Assembly: GCA_024697625.1 (NCBI GenBank)
Contig: JAILFJ010000113.1
Span: 1-64,000 of the forward strand
DNA length: 64,000 nucleotides
Source: Oscillospiraceae bacterium
GTDB lineage: Bacteria; Bacillota; Clostridia; Oscillospirales; Oscillospiraceae
Reading direction: 5' to 3'
Position numbers and translations under genes: made by a program
Part shown: piece by piece, positions 8,257-16,008 of the stretch
Numbering within the stretch: the stretch's first letter is position 1
Layout of the letters: each line of letters begins with the position of its first letter
Notes under the pieces: generated by a model
Databases searched by the model: none
The model's input: only the letters and a program-made list of their open reading frames with translations
What the model was told of the DNA's origin: nothing

Positions 8257-11151
8257 TCAGAACTTCATAAACAGGCTGACCAGTGCTGTCACCAGAGCGG
8301 AGATCAGCATCAGCACAAAGGGCATCCAGACGTTGAGAAGGCCGGTTGTCGCCAACTTTCCGGCTGTCAGCAGCATGCCGAGAACCGCAGTTGCGGCAGT
8401 GACCATCAGATTCACACGGATGGCGACATACATGCTCCGGCCGGTATCGGCAACGTGGGTAAGAGGGCCGAGCCCCTCCCGGCAGACCACCGCGGCCACC
8501 TTGCTGTTCTCCGACGGCTGGGCCTCCGAGATCCGGAAACGGTCACCGTAGGGTGGGAAATCATAGCCGTCCGTCGCCACGTCAAAAGTCTCCCTCAGCA
8601 TGTCCGGCGTGATGTTGAAGTCCCGGATGGCAAAGATGGGGTGACGGTTTGAGGCAATCAGCTCCTGCAGGGCACTCCTCACTTCGGGCAGTCCTGCATA
8701 GCTGATCCGGAAGATCCCGTACAGCACACCGTCAATCGCCAGCAGCAGAGTGGTGCGGTCCACCAGACGGTAAGGGATCTTCACATCCATAAGCTGCATC
8801 ACATCGGCGTTGCCGCAGAGGACGCGGTGGCCTTCGATCCGCCCCTGAAGTCCTCCGCCGGAGAGCCACTGGAAGTCCTCCACGGTCCGCATCCTGCAGC
8901 CGTTGCGCTCCATCAGATCGCTGAAGGCCGGACCCAGACCTGAGCCGGAGGCGGCAACCATGGTCCCTGCATAGGCGATGATCCTCTCCGCACTTTCATC
9001 GGCAAAGATCCGCACCGTGTCGATCGCGACCGTATCCTCCGGAAACAGATCCCGGTCTGTCACAATCAGGTTCCGGCTGCTGCCGATGTCGTGTATGCCG
9101 GACCAGCCCGCCACAGCGGCACCGCTTGAAAAAATACGCTGGGAGCCGATGAAGTAGGGCAGTGAGAAACTGATGAGTGCCGTCACCGGGACCGCGCAGG
9201 AGAGAACCGCTGAGAGGATATACAGCAGATCCTTCATGCCGTGCCGCACAAGCCCGATGAGAAGCGACAGCAGTATCGCCGCTGCAAGTTCGAATATTGC
9301 CGCTTTTGAAAACAGCGTCTCGTCCGGTGGGGCCTCCTCGGCACGGCGCACAAAGCCTGCGGTCGGTCTGACGGATTTCAGGAGCGTGATGTCCCGGTTA
9401 TTCCGGACACCTTCTTCCGCCGTCACGCAGTAGGCGCGCCGGCCGATCGCCGGGACACGGATCGACTTGCGGAGTGCCCGGGCCGACAGCAGAGACGCCA
9501 GCAGGATTCCCAGCAGTGCCATGCTCGAGAAGAGGCAGAGCGGGATATGAGGGGTTCCGAACCCTCCCACGGTCACCGCCAGTGCGTCCAGCGAGCTGAT
9601 CACACAGCACAGCACCGCCAGACCGTCCGCACCGAACTTTCCCCTGGTCAGATTGACCGCAGCGTTCGTCACCACGTCGAGGCAGAGCAGCAGGATCGTG
9701 AGCTGGAGCCCCAGACACATGGCCGAGGCGACCTTTGCGGTCTTCAGCATGCCGCTCACTGGGAAGCCCAGAGTGATATATGCCAGTACCGCCAGCAAAA
9801 ACACCCCGATCTGCAGGCGCATCCGGAGCATGGTCACCTGAGAGCCGTAATAGCGCGACGCGTTCGCGACATTGACCTCCGGTCCCAGATCCTCGCTGTC
9901 CTCGTCCATCGTTGCGGTGCTCTCGCGGCCCGCAACGCCGCAGATCCGGATCCAGACATTCATGAGTTCGTTCAGGATCCACTGGCCAAAGGACGGAAAG
10001 TCTCCCCCATACAGGAGCTCCAGGTCTTCTTCCTCTTGTTCCTCCTCCGTACTGTCTGGCAGTTCTGCCTCCACCGGTTCCGGATAATCGCTGTCATCGC
10101 CGAAAGACCCGTCGGAGACGAAATCATCTGCATCAAAGCCGGGCAGGGCTTCTTCTGGCTCCGGGTCCGGAGAAGCGGAGCTGTGCTCCTCCGGAAAATC
10201 TTCTTCCACGGTATAGGTCCGCTTTTTCCGTTTTTCAGACACCTGCTCTTCCGGTTCATCCTCATCGTTCATGCTGAGGACGGTCTCCACCGGGTCTTCG
10301 GCGCCGTCATCTTCTTCGCTCTCGTCCTCTGCTTCCGGCCTGTCTCCGTCGGTCTGTCCGGTATTCTTTCCGTCCCTTTTTTTCCTGCCGAACCGGTCGA
10401 GCAGTCCGGCCAGGCGGTTTTTTCCCGGCTTCTTCTCCTCTGTCCGCGGTTTCACTTCTTCCGCAGGCTTTTCAGGCGGATCGGTAAAGACTGCTGCTTC
10501 TCCCACATTGGACGCACCTGCGCCGAAGAGCAGCCCGTCCGCATCCGACAGGTCGAGGCTGCCCAGCAGTTTCTCCGCGTCTTTGACCGGTTCCGCATTC
10601 AGCCCGGGGGTATCGGCATAGATGGGATGCCGGTCCTGCAGCATGAAATCCCGCAGGATATCCCGAAAATCCGGAGAATTCTCCGCCATCAGCGGCGCTT
10701 CACCGGACTGCTCCGCGGCCGGCGGCTCTTCGCTCTCCGAATCCGTACTTGCTGCTTCATCAGCCGGAGCTTCCCCGTCTTCGTCATCACCGACCTCCCG
10801 GGCTTCCTCCGCCTGCTCCTCCGCAAACATCCTGAAAAAAACGGAATAGTCAAAATCATCCGCCGGGATCTCCGGCTCCGGCTGCCCGCTAGTGGGAAAC
10901 TCCTCGATCACGGTACGGCGGCGGGACTGCACCGACTGGTCTCTGTTCTGTTTTTCATCCATCGGCCGCACATCTCTCTCCGCTGTCAGCATCTTTTCCG
11001 GCTCCGACGGCAGCTCCGGCTCCGGCTCCCAGACGGGCTCCGGAATCCGGTATGCGTCGGCTCCGCCGTACAGGGCATCCTCTGCATCGGGATTCAGATC
11101 TCTGTATTCCGAGAGGATATCCTCCAGGCTCCATTCTTCCATCCCGTCCAT
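8257..11151 (-). CDS. Large membrane protein: acidic disordered N-terminus fused to a degenerate P-type ATPase-like core
   Basis: A 964-residue protein. Residues 1-400 are disordered and very rich in Glu, Asp and Pro, with a basic patch near 235-262. About eight hydrophobic helices follow (near 446-466, 474-500, 510-530, 536-556, 617-636, 641-668, 914-931, 939-962). The order of segments parallels a P1-type ATPase. A Pro-containing helix (SCAVPVTAL) is followed by GSQRIFSSGAAVAG. Then VTDRDLFP (697-704) stands where the phosphorylation motif DKTGTLT belongs. A nucleotide-domain-like GGGLQGRIEG-x-x-VLCGN comes next, and two C-terminal helices end the protein. DKTGT, TGES and GDGxND are all missing, so ATP-driven transport is unlikely. 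It begins 2 bases after rlmB with GGGAG upstream, indicating translational coupling. Confidence 0.7.
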   Translation of the reverse strand: MDGMEEWSLEDILSEYRDLNPDAEDALYGGADAYRIPEPVWEPEPELPSEPEKMLTAERDVRPMDEKQNRDQSVQSRRRTVIEEFPTSGQPEPEIPADDFDYSVFFRMFAEEQAEEAREVGDDEDGEAPADEAASTDSESEEPPAAEQSGEAPLMAENSPDFRDILRDFMLQDRHPIYADTPGLNAEPVKDAEKLLGSLDLSDADGLLFGAGASNVGEAAVFTDPPEKPAEEVKPRTEEKKPGKNRLAGLLDRFGRKKRDGKNTGQTDGDRPEAEDESEEDDGAEDPVETVLSMNDEDEPEEQVSEKRKKRTYTVEEDFPEEHSSASPDPEPEEALPGFDADDFVSDGSFGDDSDYPEPVEAELPDSTEEEQEEEDLELLYGGDFPSFGQWILNELMNVWIRICGVAGRESTATMDEDSEDLGPEVNVANASRYYGSQVTMLRMRLQIGVFLLAVLAYITLGFPVSGMLKTAKVASAMCLGLQLTILLLCLDVVTNAAVNLTRGKFGADGLAVLCCVISSLDALAVTVGGFGTPHIPLCLFSSMALLGILLASLLSARALRKSIRVPAIGRRAYCVTAEEGVRNNRDITLLKSVRPTAGFVRRAEEAPPDETLFSKAAIFELAAAILLSLLIGLVRHGMKDLLYILSAVLSCAVPVTALISFSLPYFIGSQRIFSSGAAVAGWSGIHDIGSSRNLIVTDRDLFPEDTVAIDTVRIFADESAERIIAYAGTMVAASGSGLGPAFSDLMERNGCRMRTVEDFQWLSGGGLQGRIEGHRVLCGNADVMQLMDVKIPYRLVDRTTLLLAIDGVLYGIFRISYAGLPEVRSALQELIASNRHPIFAIRDFNITPDMLRETFDVATDGYDFPPYGDRFRISEAQPSENSKVAAVVCREGLGPLTHVADTGRSMYVAIRVNLMVTAATAVLGMLLTAGKLATTGLLNVWMPFVLMLISALVTALVSLFMKF

Positions 11152-11153
11152 GT

Positions 11154-11915
11154 CTATGCTCCCGCGCCTCGCTGCCGCAGGACCTCATACATCACAATCG
11201 CACCTGCTACGGAGGCATTCAGGGATGAGAGCCTGCCCTTCATCGGGAGAGAGAGCACAAAATCGCAGCTCTCCCGCACCAGACGGCCCATTCCGTCCCC
11301 TTCCGAACCGATCACCACAGCAATCGGGCCGGTGAGCTCCGTCTGCCAGAGCGGGCTGTCTCCGTCAGCGGCAGTTCCGTAGATCCAGAGTCCCTGCGCC
11401 TTGAGCTCCTGCAGCGCGGTACGGAGGTTCGCCACCCTCGCGATCGGCATATGCTGAGCCGCGCCCGCGGACGCCTTGTTGACGACCGCAGTGACACCGG
11501 CGCTCCGATGCTTTGGGATGATGACCCCATGGGCACCGGCGCATTCCGCTGTCCGGATCACCGCACCCAGATTGTGTCCGTCCGTAATCTCGTCGCAGAC
11601 GATGACGAAAGGCTCCTCTCCAAGCGCCTGAGCGTGCTGCAGGATATCCTCCACAGTGCAGTATTCCCGCACTGCACAGACCGCAATCACGCCCTGATGG
11701 GAGTGGGTCTGACTCATGGCGTCCAGCTTCCGCCGGTCGCACTCTGCTACCGGGACTCCCTTCTCTCTGGCCGTCGCCGCGAGGAAGGAAAGGCTCCTGT
11801 CGCCCTCCCCTGCAGCAATATAAAGCTTGTCGACAGGCCGTCCGGCCCGAAAGGCCTCCGCTACCGCGTTGCGGCCCTCGATCTGTTCATTTTCGAATCC
11901 TCTTGAAATGTCCAT
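11154..11915 (-). CDS. rlmB: 23S rRNA (guanosine-2'-O)-methyltransferase RlmB
   Basis: A 253-residue SpoU/TrmH-family methyltransferase. The N-terminal substrate-binding domain begins IEGRNAVAEAFRAG. The SPOUT catalytic domain has the three family motifs: DGHNLGAVIRTAE, IGSEGDGMG and LPMKGRLSSLNASVAGA. It would methylate the 2'-O of a guanosine in 23S rRNA (G2251 in E. coli numbering) using S-adenosylmethionine. The start at 11915 has GGAG about 7 bases upstream, and a longer in-frame start lacks a binding site. The stop is followed 2 bases later by the P-type-ATPase-like gene. Confidence 0.9.
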   Translation of the reverse strand: MDISRGFENEQIEGRNAVAEAFRAGRPVDKLYIAAGEGDRSLSFLAATAREKGVPVAECDRRKLDAMSQTHSHQGVIAVCAVREYCTVEDILQHAQALGEEPFVIVCDEITDGHNLGAVIRTAECAGAHGVIIPKHRSAGVTAVVNKASAGAAQHMPIARVANLRTALQELKAQGLWIYGTAADGDSPLWQTELTGPIAVVIGSEGDGMGRLVRESCDFVLSLPMKGRLSSLNASVAGAIVMYEVLRQRGAGA

Positions 11916-11957
11916 CGTTATCTCCGAAGTATTACAATATATTCCAAGACAGATTCC

Positions 11958-11986
11958 AATATACCACAAGATACTGGAAATGGAAA
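11958..11986 (-). promoter_or_regulatory. Putative promoter of the rlmB operon
   Basis: On the minus strand TTTCCA and TATATT are separated by 17 bases. The region is strongly AT-rich. A TTGGAA/TGTAAT pair nearby is an alternative. Confidence 0.4.
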
Positions 11987-12003
11987 GACTTCTTTTGAAT
12001 CTT

Positions 12004-12017
12004 TACAAATTTTTGTA
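12004..12017. promoter_or_regulatory. Palindrome TACAAA-TT-TTTGTA overlapping a -35 element
   Basis: Perfect 6-base arms with a 2-base centre. Its right arm overlaps the -35 box of the promoter at 12016-12044, so a bound protein would block that promoter. No cognate regulator was identified. Confidence 0.35.
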
Positions 12018-12044
12018 GACATTTCTCCAAAAAAACAGTATCAT
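12016..12044 (+). promoter_or_regulatory. Promoter of the Derlin-like / Sapep dipeptidase operon
   Basis: TAGACA, a 17-base spacer and TATCAT. Transcription would start near 12051, about 26 bases before the GTG start at 12077. Confidence 0.5.
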
Positions 12045-12076
12045 AACGTATCATTTGTCTACGGAGGAACGCTGCT

Positions 12077-12907
12077 GTGAAAGATCCCATGCGTCTGGTC
12101 GACCGTTTCTGCTACCGTCATCCGAATTTCGGCATTCCGCATCTGATGAAATATATCACCATCGCAAATGCGGCTTTCTGGATTCTTGGTATGGCCAACA
12201 GCAGGCTGCTGAGCTATCTCTGGTTCGACGCGGGCCTGATCATGCGCGGGCAGATCTGGCGTCTCTTTACCTTCATGGTCTATCCGCCCACCATGGGGAT
12301 GCTGGCTTTCCTGGTCTTCTACTTTTATTATTGGATGGGCAGTACGCTGGAGGCGTACTGGGGCACTCCGCACTTCAATGTATACCTGCTGATCGGCTGG
12401 GCCTTTACGGTGCTGTACGGCTTTCTGGTTTACTTCATCGGCGGGATTCGTATTCGCATGGATGCCCAGTATCTCTATCTGTCCATGTTCTTTTCGTATG
12501 CGGCGCTGTTCCCGGATCAGCAGGTACTTCTCTTCTTTTTCATCCCGATCAGGATGAAATACATGGCTCTCATCGACGCGGCTTACTTTTTATATGCCGT
12601 CGTCGCCAGTCCTTTCCCCGTGAACCTCGTGCCTGTCGTCGCAGTGCTGAACTTCCTGGTCTTCTTCGGTGGGACCCTCCTGAAGCTGATCCCGAAGCGC
12701 CCCTCCGCCGGGACCGTAAACTTCCGAAAAGCCTCTCAGAAAATCCGAAAGGAACAGCGGGAGCAGCTATACCGGCATAAGTGTGCCGTCTGCGGTCGCA
12801 CAGATACTGACTATCCCGGGCTGGAGTTTCGCTACTGCTCCCGCTGCGCCGGGTATCACTGCTTCTGCCAGGATCACATCAATAATCATATTCATTTTAC
12901 GGAATAA
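12077..12907 (+). CDS. Derlin/rhomboid-like membrane protein with C-terminal zinc-binding module
   Basis: A 276-residue polytopic membrane protein starting at GTG with GGAGG 9 bases upstream. The segment IWRLFTFMVYP, followed by a hydrophobic helix and GSTLEAYWGTPHFN, matches the rhomboid-fold L1 loop and especially the Derlin-type WR and GTxxF features. The rhomboid catalytic GxSG serine and the His in the last helix are not present, so it is probably non-proteolytic. After about six helices comes a cytoplasmic tail with CAVCGR, YCSRC, a further Cys and several His residues (about 232-272), a probable zinc-binding module. It is the first gene of a plus-strand run with the dipeptidase. Confidence 0.7.
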   Translation: MKDPMRLVDRFCYRHPNFGIPHLMKYITIANAAFWILGMANSRLLSYLWFDAGLIMRGQIWRLFTFMVYPPTMGMLAFLVFYFYYWMGSTLEAYWGTPHFNVYLLIGWAFTVLYGFLVYFIGGIRIRMDAQYLYLSMFFSYAALFPDQQVLLFFFIPIRMKYMALIDAAYFLYAVVASPFPVNLVPVVAVLNFLVFFGGTLLKLIPKRPSAGTVNFRKASQKIRKEQREQLYRHKCAVCGRTDTDYPGLEFRYCSRCAGYHCFCQDHINNHIHFTE

Positions 12908-12925
12908 TACAGGAGGAACTCATTC

Positions 12926-14329
12926 ATGAAGAATCTCATGATCGATGAGGCAAGGCTGGAGGACATCAGCCGCTTTGCCGAGCAGAATGAGGACGCAATC
13001 GTCAGAGACATCGCCCGTCTTGTCAGCATCCCCAGTGTGGAGGGCCCGGCCGAGCCCGGCGCTCCTTTCGGAAGAGAATCCCGCCGCGCCCTGGAATGCG
13101 CGCTTGAAATTGCCCGTGAGCTTGGTCTCGAGACGCACAACTGTGAGGACAGGCTCGGCTACGCCTCGGTCGGAGAGGACCGCGGACAGGGCTATCTCGC
13201 CACCATCACCCATGTGGACGTCGTCCCCGCCGGCGATGGCTGGGAGGCAGACCCCTTCACCCTGCGTGAAAGAGACGGCTATCTGCTGGGCCGCGGTGTT
13301 CTGGATGACAAGGGGCCAAGTGTCCTCTGCCTCTACGCGCTGAAATATCTGAAGGACGCAGGGATCCCGCTCCGCTATCCTGTCCGTGCGCTGCTCGGAA
13401 GCTGCGAAGAGACCAACATGAAGGATGTGGATCACTATCTTGAAAACTATCCTCTGCCTCTCTTCTGTATCAGCCCCGATGCGGAGTTTCCTGTGATCAA
13501 CGGAGAAAAGGGGATCTATCATGCCCTTCTCAGCTCGTGTCACGCCCGGGAGAATGTCCTTGAGATCAGCGGGGGTGTCGTCGCCAACGCAGTTCCCGCC
13601 AAGGCTTCGGCCGTCGTGCGGGCCGGGCAGCTCCAGAGCAGCGCGGACGTACGGGCTGAGGAGCTCAGGCCGGGTGTGTGGCAGCTTTCCGCCAAAGGCA
13701 TCAGCGGACACGCCTCCATGCCGGAGGGCACCGTCAACGCGATTGCGCTGATTGTCGGCTATCTGCTGGAGAACGCTATTCCGGCCGAAGAGGAACTCCC
13801 CTATTTCCGTTTTCTTGCGAAGCTCCATGCCGGCACCGACGGCAGCGGCCTCGGTCTTGAGAGCGAGGACGGCCGCTTCACAGCGCTGACCTGCGTCGGA
13901 GGCAAGATCACCACCGCTGAGGACGGCTGTATCTCCCAGACCGTGGATATCCGCTACGGTACGACAATGACCGGTGAGAAGATCACCTCGATCCTGACTG
14001 CTCAGGCCGCCGGCTGCGCCTCGGTCACGGTTCTGAACGACGCGGTCCCCTTCTATATGGACCCGGAGAACCCTGCCGTGCAGGCCTGTATCGACAGCTA
14101 CAATCAGGTCACCGGCGAGGATGCCAGGCCATTCACCATCGGCGGCGGCACCTATGCCCGTCACTTCCCGAATGCGGTCGCCTTTGGGCCGGAGCATTAT
14201 GACCGTCCGGTTCCGGAGTTCTGCGGACCGATCCACGGGATCAATGAAGCCGCCTGCAGAGCCGACTTCACAGAAGCGCTGAAGATCTACATTCAGGCGC
14301 TGATCCGCCTGGAAGCGCTGGACTATTGA
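12926..14329 (+). CDS. Sapep family Mn2+-dependent dipeptidase (PepV-like)
   Basis: A 467-residue M20-family metallopeptidase of the Sapep/PepV type. The catalytic domain has ITHVDVVPAGDGW (His and catalytic Asp), then GRGVLDDKGP with the bridging Asp, and GSCEETNMKDVDHY with the general-base and metal-binding Glu pair. The lid domain lies between about residues 190 and 380, and GGGTYARHFPNAVAFGPEH near the C-terminus carries the last metal ligand. It would cleave dipeptides in the cytoplasm. AGGAGG lies 8 bases before the ATG. It follows the Derlin-like gene by 18 bases. Confidence 0.92.
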   Translation: MKNLMIDEARLEDISRFAEQNEDAIVRDIARLVSIPSVEGPAEPGAPFGRESRRALECALEIARELGLETHNCEDRLGYASVGEDRGQGYLATITHVDVVPAGDGWEADPFTLRERDGYLLGRGVLDDKGPSVLCLYALKYLKDAGIPLRYPVRALLGSCEETNMKDVDHYLENYPLPLFCISPDAEFPVINGEKGIYHALLSSCHARENVLEISGGVVANAVPAKASAVVRAGQLQSSADVRAEELRPGVWQLSAKGISGHASMPEGTVNAIALIVGYLLENAIPAEEELPYFRFLAKLHAGTDGSGLGLESEDGRFTALTCVGGKITTAEDGCISQTVDIRYGTTMTGEKITSILTAQAAGCASVTVLNDAVPFYMDPENPAVQACIDSYNQVTGEDARPFTIGGGTYARHFPNAVAFGPEHYDRPVPEFCGPIHGINEAACRADFTEALKIYIQALIRLEALDY

Positions 14330-14345
14330 AGCCGGGTCTCGCACT

Positions 14346-15026
14346 GTGTTCAGGCAGGATTTGAGCGGCTCCTCGCAGGTCTCTCCAGACCGGAGCTCTG
14401 TCGCGGGCAGGCGCTGCGTCGTCGTCTCCGGAGGCGACTACAGCCCCTTTGATGCCTTTCTCCAGCCTGGAGATTTCATCATCGCCTGCGACCGCGGCTA
14501 CAGTCACTGCGCCAGGCTCAGTCTGACGCCGGATCTTCTGATTTCGGACTTTGACTCCTATGACGGTCCGGTGGACCGCACGGTGCCGGTGGATCGCCAC
14601 AGGCCGGAGAAGGACGATACGGACACCATGCTGGCCATCCGGTATGCAATCCAGAACGGCTTCAGCAAGCTGCTGCTCTGCTGTGCGCTCGGCGGAAGGC
14701 TGGACCATACGCTTGCCAATCTGCAGGCGCTGGTATATGCGAGGAGGCATGGCCTTGACGCCGTGCTGCGGAGTGAAGACAGCGAGGTCCTCGTTCTGAT
14801 GGACGGCAGAGTTGCCCTCCCGCGCCGGGAAGGCTGGTCTCTGTCCGTCTTCGCGGTGGACGGCCCCTGTGAGGGCGTCTGCCTGCGCGGGGTAAAGTAT
14901 CCGTTGGATCACGCGGAGCTTCTCCCCTCCTTCCCTGTCGGAGTCAGCAACGAGTGGGCCTCGGATTCGGCGGAGATCTCCGTTGCTTCCGGTGTATTGA
15001 TGATTGTTCAGTCAAAGCTCTCTTAA
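14346..15026 (+). CDS. thiN: Thiamine diphosphokinase
   Basis: A 226-residue thiamine pyrophosphokinase, which transfers pyrophosphate from ATP to thiamine to give ThDP. Family landmarks are ACDRGYSHC, the metal-binding SDFDSYD, the DTDTMLAIRYAI helix and the GGRLDHTLAN motif, followed by the C-terminal beta-sandwich that completes the active site. It starts at GTG with a weak binding site 16 bases after the dipeptidase gene, so coupling is likely. The first 20 residues are not conserved. ThDP is the cofactor of the split transketolase encoded 8 kb away, though no direct link is implied. Confidence 0.88.
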   Translation: MFRQDLSGSSQVSPDRSSVAGRRCVVVSGGDYSPFDAFLQPGDFIIACDRGYSHCARLSLTPDLLISDFDSYDGPVDRTVPVDRHRPEKDDTDTMLAIRYAIQNGFSKLLLCCALGGRLDHTLANLQALVYARRHGLDAVLRSEDSEVLVLMDGRVALPRREGWSLSVFAVDGPCEGVCLRGVKYPLDHAELLPSFPVGVSNEWASDSAEISVASGVLMIVQSKLS

Positions 15027-15102
15027 GCGCGTCATCATTGCAGAAAACAATTGCAGTCAGATACTTATCATCGCTGAGATCCGATCAAGGGGGCAGAGCT
15101 GT

Positions 15103-15942
15103 ATGCAGACGTTTCATTTCGAGCAGGCTTCACTTATCGGTCACGCATATATTCTCTCCTCTCCGTCCCGGGAGGAGGCGCTCCGTTCCGCGTCACTGCT
15201 TGCTTCCGCTGCCGTCTGTCTGGAAGAAAGAGAGGTTCCCTGCGGGATCTGCCGCGGCTGCCGGAAAGTACAGTCCGGGGTTCATCCGGATGTCATCCAT
15301 ATCCGCCGTGAAGCCGACACAAAGGGAAATCTGCGGCGGGAACTGACCGTCAGCCAGATCCGCGAGGTCGCACTTGACGCACCTCTCCGTCCGAATGAGG
15401 CAGAGCGCAAGGTTTATATCGTGGATGAGGCGGAGCTTCTGAATCTCAATGCACAGAACGCCGCCCTGAAGCTTCTGGAAGAGCCTCCTTCCTCCGTCAT
15501 CTTTATTCTCTGCACGACCAATCCCGATCAGCTGCTGGAGACCATACGTTCCCGCTGCGCTCTGGTGAATGTCTCCGCAGCTGAGGATGAGGGGGATGAA
15601 GAGTCCGAGAAACTGGCCGAGGGATATCTCGCCGCTGTCAGCAGCGGAAAACCCGAAAAACTGTACCGCTGGATTGCAAAGAACGAGCTCAGCAAACTGG
15701 ATGCCACATCTGCTTTTCTGGATGCCGCTTTGCGAAGGCTCGCGGACATGCTCTGCAGCCGGACCGAGTCCGGCGCGCTGGACCCGGTACAGAGCATGCA
15801 CCTGTACCGGCTTTTGGAGCGCTGTTCGGACTACCTCCGGGTCAACGTCAATGCAAAGCATGTTTTCAGTCTTCTCGAGCTGGAATCCATGCAGGCCGAA
15901 AGCACTTTGAAGCATAAGCAGAGCATTTTACAGAGCACATAG
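15103..15942 (+). CDS. holB: DNA polymerase III subunit delta'
   Basis: A 279-residue clamp-loader subunit. The zinc-binding cluster CGICRGC is preceded by another Cys. A Walker-B-like VDEAELLN follows near residue 110, then LKLLEEPP and the SRC sensor motif in TIRSRCALV. The P-loop position reads SSPSREEA rather than GxxGxGK, so the subunit should not bind ATP, as in E. coli delta'. The ATG at 15103 has AGGGGG about 11 bases upstream. A TTG at 15004 would overlap thiN and adds residues not typical of the family. It sits directly before ricT, as in many Firmicutes. Confidence 0.88.
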   Translation: MQTFHFEQASLIGHAYILSSPSREEALRSASLLASAAVCLEEREVPCGICRGCRKVQSGVHPDVIHIRREADTKGNLRRELTVSQIREVALDAPLRPNEAERKVYIVDEAELLNLNAQNAALKLLEEPPSSVIFILCTTNPDQLLETIRSRCALVNVSAAEDEGDEESEKLAEGYLAAVSSGKPEKLYRWIAKNELSKLDATSAFLDAALRRLADMLCSRTESGALDPVQSMHLYRLLERCSDYLRVNVNAKHVFSLLELESMQAESTLKHKQSILQST

Positions 15943-16008
15943 ATAAGATATAATATAACCAATATAATAACGAATAAACCATACAAATCATACGGATGGA
16001 GACACAAG

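Noticed and set aside
8257..11151. Functional heavy-metal exporting P-type ATPase
   Set aside because: The phosphorylated Asp motif DKTGT, TGES and GDGxND are all missing, so only the fold relation is kept.
9547..11382. Long plus-strand reading frame opposite the P-type-ATPase-like gene
   Set aside because: Its Arg/His/Pro-rich composition is the complement of the acidic Glu/Asp-rich coding region, and it has no start signals.
14330..14346. TPP riboswitch expected before thiN
   Set aside because: There are only 16 bases between the dipeptidase stop and the thiN start, so there is no room for a riboswitch; thiN is translated within the operon.
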